This document shows positions 59,701 through 64,000 of a DNA stretch of 64,000 bases, piece after piece. The stretch spans positions 6,415,001-6,479,000 of the forward strand of contig JANTQA010000015.1 in assembly GCA_027625915.1 (NCBI GenBank), written 5' to 3'. This DNA is from Anaeramoeba flamelloides. Taxonomy: Eukaryota > Metamonada > Anaeramoebidae. Position 1 is the stretch's first letter; the number at the start of each line of letters is the position of its first letter. The translations under genes were made by a program, and so were the position numbers. The notes under the pieces were generated by a model. That model searched no databases, was not told the origin of the DNA, and worked only from the letters and a program-made list of their open reading frames with translations.

Positions 59701-62666
59701 TCAAGTTCCGTAGAGTGCCTATAAAATAAATCGAAAAATCTGGATATCTGAATTTTATAAAAAAAATAAAAAAATTAATAAGATCGAAGATATAATTAAT
59801 AAAAAGAATTCATCATGTATATTATCATTAGTAAGTGATAATAAAATTTGTGATTCTTTAACAAAATTTCTAAAAAAAAGTTTAGAAATTAGGTGAGTGC
59901 CGTAGAGTGCCGTCAAGTGTCGTAGAGTGCCTAGGTTTTTTTTAATTTCAGAAATAAAAAGAAAATTTTTGAAATTTTCTTTAATTTCTAAAATTAAAAA
60001 AAACCTAACGGCGGTTTTCTTGAGGTCTTCTGTTTTATTTGTTAAGTGTTCTAGGTTTTTTTGAGGTTTTCTATTTTATTTGTAAAATCTATTGATTGCC
60101 GTTAGGTTTTTTTGAGTTTTCTATTGATTTTATTAATAAACAAGAAAACTCAAGAAAACCTAACGGAGATTTTCCAGAATTTAAAAGAATGGAGAAAAAT
60201 CAAAGATTTTACTCTATTCTTTTCAATTCTGGTAAACCTAACGGCGATTTTTTTTAATTTGAGAAATAAAAAAAACCTAACGACAAACAGGAGAAAAGCA
60301 ATTTTCTCTCTTCAAAAATAAATAAAAAATACAATGAAAATTTTTAATAGTGATTCTGAGTAAAAAATGCCATAATTTATTGTTAAATAATATTTATAAT
60401 AGATTTTTTAGAGTCACTTGAACCATTTTTTTCATTGTACCACTTTTATCATTTTTACCCAATTACCCATACTTTAATTTTAAACTTCTCTGTCGTAGAC
60501 ACTAATCCCTTAAAATTGAAAAAAAAAAAAAATGACAAGAACTTTTTTAAAGATAAATTAAGTATTTTTTGGTTAGAAAAATTTATTTTATCAAGTATGA
60601 AAAAGTCATATTGTGCCTCTATTAAAACTCTTACAGAAAACTCAAGAAAACCTAACAGTGAAGTGCCTAAGTTTTTTTTACTTTTTGAAATGAAACTGAA
60701 AATTTCAAAAATTTTCTTTTTATTTCTCAAAGCAAAAAAAACATAACGGCTGTAAGAGTAAATTAATTTCCTCTTTTCAAAATAAAAAAAAACAAAAAGT
60801 TTTTTTTGTCATTTTCTTTTTAATTTTTCAAGAAACAGGAAATTGATTTTTTTTGTTTTTTTCTTGGTACTTTTCTTTTTCATTTTTATAAAATTTAATC
60901 GTATGCAACCCCCGCTCCCCACTAAGGACACGCACATTATGGTGAAAACCCTTTTTTTGAATTCCAAATTTTTTTTTTGATCTTTATTTATGGGCGAGTA
61001 CCTAATTTTTATTAAAAAAAAAAACAGAATGTGATAGATGATAGATTTCTAATAATCAATTATAAAAATATAAAAACAATTTTGTGAATTTATTAGTCGT
61101 ATCCACAGCCAATTTCAAGTTTAAATTGAAGTTACTTTCAATTTTGAATACAACTTTGTTGGTTTCGAATTGTATCTCTTATTTGTTGATTTTTGAGATC
61201 TCTTTGAATTTTTTTTAATATTTGATGAATTTTTTAAATAATTCAACTTTTTTAACAAAAGGTAATAATACAAAACAATTGCTTTGGAAAACATAGAGGG
61301 TTATAGAATAACCATAAACTGAATTAAATTAAATTAAATAAATTGTGTACCGAAAGAAAACAATTTTCTTTAAAATTGAAGAAATTTAAGCATTTGGAAA
61401 TATAAAACAAGAAAAAATTTATTTTAATCTTCTAAAATTTGAATGTGGGGATTTTAAAATCTTTTTTTTGTAATTTATATTTTTAAAATCAGAAAATACT
61501 TTGAATTTTGATCTTTGGATCCTGTTCATTTTTTTTTTTTATTTGTTATTTAAATTATTTCATTGAGATTCTTTGAATTTTTAAATTGTTTTTTAATTAG
61601 ATTTTTGTTGGTTGAGATACCTTAAACTTTTTTTGTGAATTGAAATTTTGATATTTAGATCCTGTTCATTTTTTTTTTTTATTTGTTATTTAAATTATTT
61701 CATTGAGATTCTTTGAATTTTTAAATTGTTATTTGAATTTTTAGTCAATGAGATCCTCTGTATTATTTTGATTCTAAATTTGAATTTTTTGAAACAAAAG
61801 AAGCACACTTTAACATGAGCAATTTTAGAGTAAGCCACCTCTTAAATGAAGAAAATCCATGCAAGCAACTAAACCCTAAAAATTGAAGTTAGAGGACTTT
61901 TTAACGATCAAGGCTCGCTTGGTGCTTTAAACATAAAAGTTGTTTTTAACTCTTAATTTTGTTAATGAAATTGCCTTTCGTTTAGATAATTTCTTCTTTT
62001 GAATGTTTTTTGGTTTTACTTTTTGGTCGATGATTAAAAACAAAATTGAACTTTTTACTTATAGCATTTAAAACTCCCAAAATGAAAATTTCCTTTTGTT
62101 CAAAAAATTACAAAAAGAAAAACAAAAAGAAAAAGAAAAATATTACTTGGACTTATCGTGAGTAAATGTGATTTGTTATCTGTGTTTAAAGTATTTAAGA
62201 AGTTCTGTAACTTTTCTTGATTTTGTTCGTTATCCTCCAAACAAATAAGATCCACTTTAATAGATTTTTCTTTTAAAAGTGAGCCAACGTTTGATATTTC
62301 TTCCTTGCTATTGGTTATTTCGCCAGCAATAAAAAGAATAATTCTTCGTTCTGTTTGTTTATTTTGAAGGTTAATTAATGTGTCGGCAGCAAAGTTTATG
62401 ACAGACAGGTAATCTCCTTTGTCTTCTGATGCATTAAGATCGGACACCTTTTGGAAAATCGATTCAATTTCATTGCTTGGCTGGATCAGAACACTCTTAG
62501 GTGACGAGACAGTTAAAACTCCAATTTTGTTTGTGTTTGTTGTTTTTTTTGTTTCCAGAATGTACTCCAAAGATTCTAATTGAGAAAAAAGTCGACTTGG
62601 ATGAAAATCTTTTTTTTGTGAATCAACAGAATCGTCAAGGATAATTAATGTTGTCTCGTTTGTCAT
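56779..62666 (-). CDS. PSMD4: 26S proteasome ubiquitin receptor PSMD4/Rpn10, two exons
   Basis: Exon 1 62666-62147 (ATG start), exon 2 57710-56779; donor CCAA|GTAATA, acceptor TTATAG|AAATAG, phase 1, giving 483 aa. Exon 1 is the VWA domain that seats Rpn10 in the proteasome: TTLIILDDSVDSQ...FHPSRL, NKIGVLTV, RRIILFIAG, VDLICLED, LNTLNTDNKSHLLTISP. Exon 2 continues with DQLIQSKIF, matching the ADALISSPI segment of human PSMD4, then UIM1 (about residues 205-225, DEMLRLALEISMMEMDQ), a KE/NE-rich insert of about 75 residues, UIM2 (about 301-318, SETDQLKYVIKMSM, where the core Ala is Val309), a Lys-rich stretch and the conserved C-terminal segment (about 390-428, DPKVLEVM and later NDEKIKNMW). UIMs bind ubiquitin chains. 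It is longer than the human protein (377 aa) only through low-complexity inserts. The frame before exon 2 (57711-57819) is intron read-through. The phase match and continuous homology make the join secure despite a 4.4 kb intron. Confidence 0.9.
58338..60325 (+). mobile_element. 5'-truncated LINE (non-LTR reverse transcriptase), copy 2, degenerate
   Basis: Reading starts at MHKSGDEGEPLNYRPISINQ (RT fingers), then QFGFKKYFGTRIAVLNLL, TINIQKCFDSIQ (palm motif A; the first of the usual two Asp positions is Asn), GVYQGDPLSPILF and YADD. The frame is lost after 58943 by an extra base in an A run, resumes at about 59032-59232, meets an in-frame TGA and decays further. About 90% similar to copy 1 over the shared part, but older. 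The 3' UTR matches copy 1 up to GTTTAGAAATTAGG (59892), is broken by array A4, then resumes at CAGGAGAAAAGCAATTTTCTC and ends in an A-rich tail. No clear target duplication. Confidence 0.85.
59893..60284 (+). repeat. Hairpin-module array A4 inside a LINE 3' UTR
   Basis: Begins with repeated GTAGAGTGCC words (GAGTGCCGTAGAGTGCCGTC), then at least three inverted-repeat modules (59933-60005, about 60105-60165, 60171-60240) separated by CCTAACGG/CCGTTAGG. Absent from LINE copy 1 at the same point. A single CCGTAGAGTGCC is also present at 59711, where copy 1 has CCGGCC. Confidence 0.65.
60326..60510. mobile_element. Right end of AGGGATT-type foldback element gamma
   Basis: Matches the right part of element beta (AATAGATTTTTTAGAG, CCCAATTAC-ATACTTT) and ends in CACTAATCCCT followed by TA at 60511. 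Sequence left of the LINE (58290-58312, GGAATTAAAAAAAAAATTTTT) matches beta at 48306, so the LINE inserted into gamma. The left terminus was not found. Confidence 0.6.
60635..60750 (+). repeat. Hairpin-module array A5, single module
   Basis: CTCAAGAAAACCTAAC, then GTTTTTTTTACTTTTTGAAATG paired with CATTTC-like TTTATTTCTCAAAGCAAAAAAAAC, then ATAACGG. Confidence 0.5.
61502..61730. repeat. Direct duplication of about 90 bp
   Basis: The block from GAATTTTGATCTTTGGATCC to TTTAAATTGTT (61504-61590) recurs nearly unchanged at about 61642-61729, offset 138 bp. Near identity suggests a recent duplication within the PSMD4 intron. Confidence 0.85.
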
Positions 62667-63659
62667 TAAATAAAAAGCAAACGAATTTTATTCAAAAAAT
62701 AAAATTAGGTTAAAAAATCAAAAATGGAAGAAAATGATCCTTTTAATTCATGAAGGTTCTTTTATTCTTAATCAAAATTCAATAAAATAAAGAACCAATC
62801 AATACTCATATTGAATTTAGTCTGTTCTTTCCATTATTTAGACATTATCAAACGACTGAAAAATTATTGTAAAGTTTTGGGCGTATTGGTACAAATTTTA
62901 TAAAACCACTATCAAGAAGAACTGGTTTCTTGTTAAACGAATACCCCTGTTTTAATTTCAATGTTCAAGTTAATGTACCATAATTCATTTAAAAATATTA
63001 TCGTAAATTAATCAAAAAATTTAAAATAGTTCTACCGCAGCTTGAAATTGAAAAATGGATTAAAAACCTTACTAATAAAATACAAAAATATATTTTCGTG
63101 TTCTATTCAAAAAGGAAATATTGTTTGGAAAAGTTTGATCCATTTTTCTAATTTTCTCAAAGTTCAAAATCCTAAAATCAACATATTTCTGAATTATTCA
63201 AAAAAAATTATTCTTCTTTGAAAGAAGAAAGAAGTCTTGATAACTGTTAAAAAATAGTACAAAATATTCTTAAAAAATAAAAAGACCAAGTTTTTAAATA
63301 ATTCAGTATAAAAAATCTTCTTAATTTCAAATGATACAATAATTATATTAAACTTGAAAAAAATACTATTTCTTGATTCAAAGAAAAGTTCAATTCATTT
63401 TTTTTTTTTTTTTATTTTTAACATAAAATGAGAAAAACGCCCAAATCATTAAATTAAAGATATTTCAAAAAGATTTTTTTAAACCCTGGAAAATTCAATT
63501 TTAAACTTTATGAAAATATCTTTTAAAGTTCATTATTTTTAATCAATAATTAAAAACCCAAAATCAATTATTTCAATCTGTTAATAACAACCCAATGATT
63601 AAAAGTATCAATAGAATTTATTCTTATTTTTCAATTTTTCAAAGATTTTCAAACAAATA
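62667..63659. other. Upstream region of PSMD4, no feature
   Basis: AT-rich, no gene recognised; presumably includes the PSMD4 promoter on the minus strand. Confidence 0.45.
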
Positions 63660-63854
63660 CGGTAAGTTTGACTTTTAAGGCACAAAATTTCAACGAAATT
63701 TAAGGCACAAAAAAATCTCAAATTAAGGCACAAAATTTGGAATTTTTTATTTTACAATTTATTTTACTAGAATCTGAATTTTGTGCCTTAATTTGAGATT
63801 TTTTTTGTGCCTTAAACTTCGTTGAAGTTTGTGCCTTAAAAGTGGAATTGATTG
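63660..63854. mobile_element. Palindromic TA-flanked MITE (M197), copy 5
   Basis: 195 bp with TA on each flank. The inner arms are nearly perfect (AAGGCACAAAATTTCAACGA, AAATTTAAGGCACAAAAAAA) while both outermost ends have decayed (CGGTAAGTTTGAC, GTGGAATTGATTGT). Confidence 0.85.
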
Positions 63855-64000
63855 TAAAAAATATTCCAATTCAAAATTCTGCTATAAAAAAATAATAAAA
63901 TATTATCAACTAAGTTATTATTACTGTTATTTTACAATTAATTATTGAAAATTTTTTATTTCAATTTCCAAAAAGAATATTAATTATTATTGTTAAAATC

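Larger units (their letters stand above)
57711..62146 (-). other. 4.4 kb transposon-filled intron of PSMD4
   Basis: 4436 nt. It holds, left to right in window coordinates, a LINE (58338-60325) with embedded hairpin array A4, the right end of foldback element gamma, array A5, a GC-richer patch near 60905-60955, a tandem duplication (61502-61730) and a less AT-rich block at 61800-61925 that may be structured. The LINE is antisense to the gene. Confidence 0.75.

Noticed and set aside
60905-60955. GC-richer patch as a small RNA gene
   Set aside because: ACCCCCGCTCCCCAC and its surroundings do not fold into a tRNA- or snRNA-like structure I could recognise.
1-64000. tRNA, rRNA, CRISPR arrays and retrovirus- or Polinton-like elements
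   Set aside because: No box A/box B-like cloverleaf, rRNA core, spaced direct-repeat array, capsid, protease or integrase signature was seen on either strand.

Overview
This is about 64 kb of very AT-rich nuclear DNA (by eye roughly 80% A+T) from a microbial eukaryote. It has spliceosomal-type introns (donors GTAAAT, GTAACC, GTAACT, GTAATA; acceptors ending AG), long homopolymers, Lys/Glu- and Asn-rich inserts in otherwise conserved proteins, and many short transposon copies. A spliced ribosomal protein gene, a proteasome lid gene, an NMD factor and an ankyrin-BTB protein all point to a free-living protist. The Ank-plus-double-BTB architecture and the KE/NE tracts remind me of Anaeramoeba-like amoebae, but that placement is inference.

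Layout. 1-3.2 kb: repeats, including a poly(A)-tailed retroposed insert and a fossil LINE tail. 3.2-4.3 kb: broken protein disulfide isomerase-like gene. 4.3-7.5 kb: repeats. 7.6-10.6 kb: Rrp6/EXOSC10-like exosome protein that has lost three of four catalytic acidic residues. 13.7-18.7 kb (minus): ankyrin-BTB protein split by a 2.6 kb intron. 19.1-21.7 kb: nested transposons, including a 5'-truncated LINE with a 16 bp target duplication. 24.9-27.1 kb: EST1/SMG5-7-like NMD protein. 30.6-31.2 kb: three-exon gene for ribosomal protein eS27, which a plain ORF search misses. 37.3-38.7 kb: Rxt3-like protein. 46.0-46.7 kb: unidentified coding-looking exons. 51.5-52.8 kb: tandem double-domain thymidine kinase with one intron. 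56.8-62.7 kb (minus): PSMD4/RPN10 split by a 4.4 kb intron that holds a second LINE and several repeats.

The host genes are housekeeping: RNA decay and surveillance (Rrp6-like, SMG-like), translation (eS27), protein turnover (PSMD4), chromatin (Rxt3-like) and nucleotide salvage (TK). They form no operon-like system. Most of the rest is repeat-derived: five copies of a 197 bp palindromic TA-flanked MITE, a second MITE family beginning AGGGAYTA, two sizeable LINE copies, modular hairpin arrays, and several unclassified interspersed repeats of 250-580 bp. I found no tRNA, rRNA, CRISPR or viral element. Long gene-free stretches are listed with what they hold. The observations most worth checking are the pseudo-enzyme Rrp6, the two complementary TK domains, the transposon-swollen introns, and the hairpin arrays associated with LINE 3' ends.
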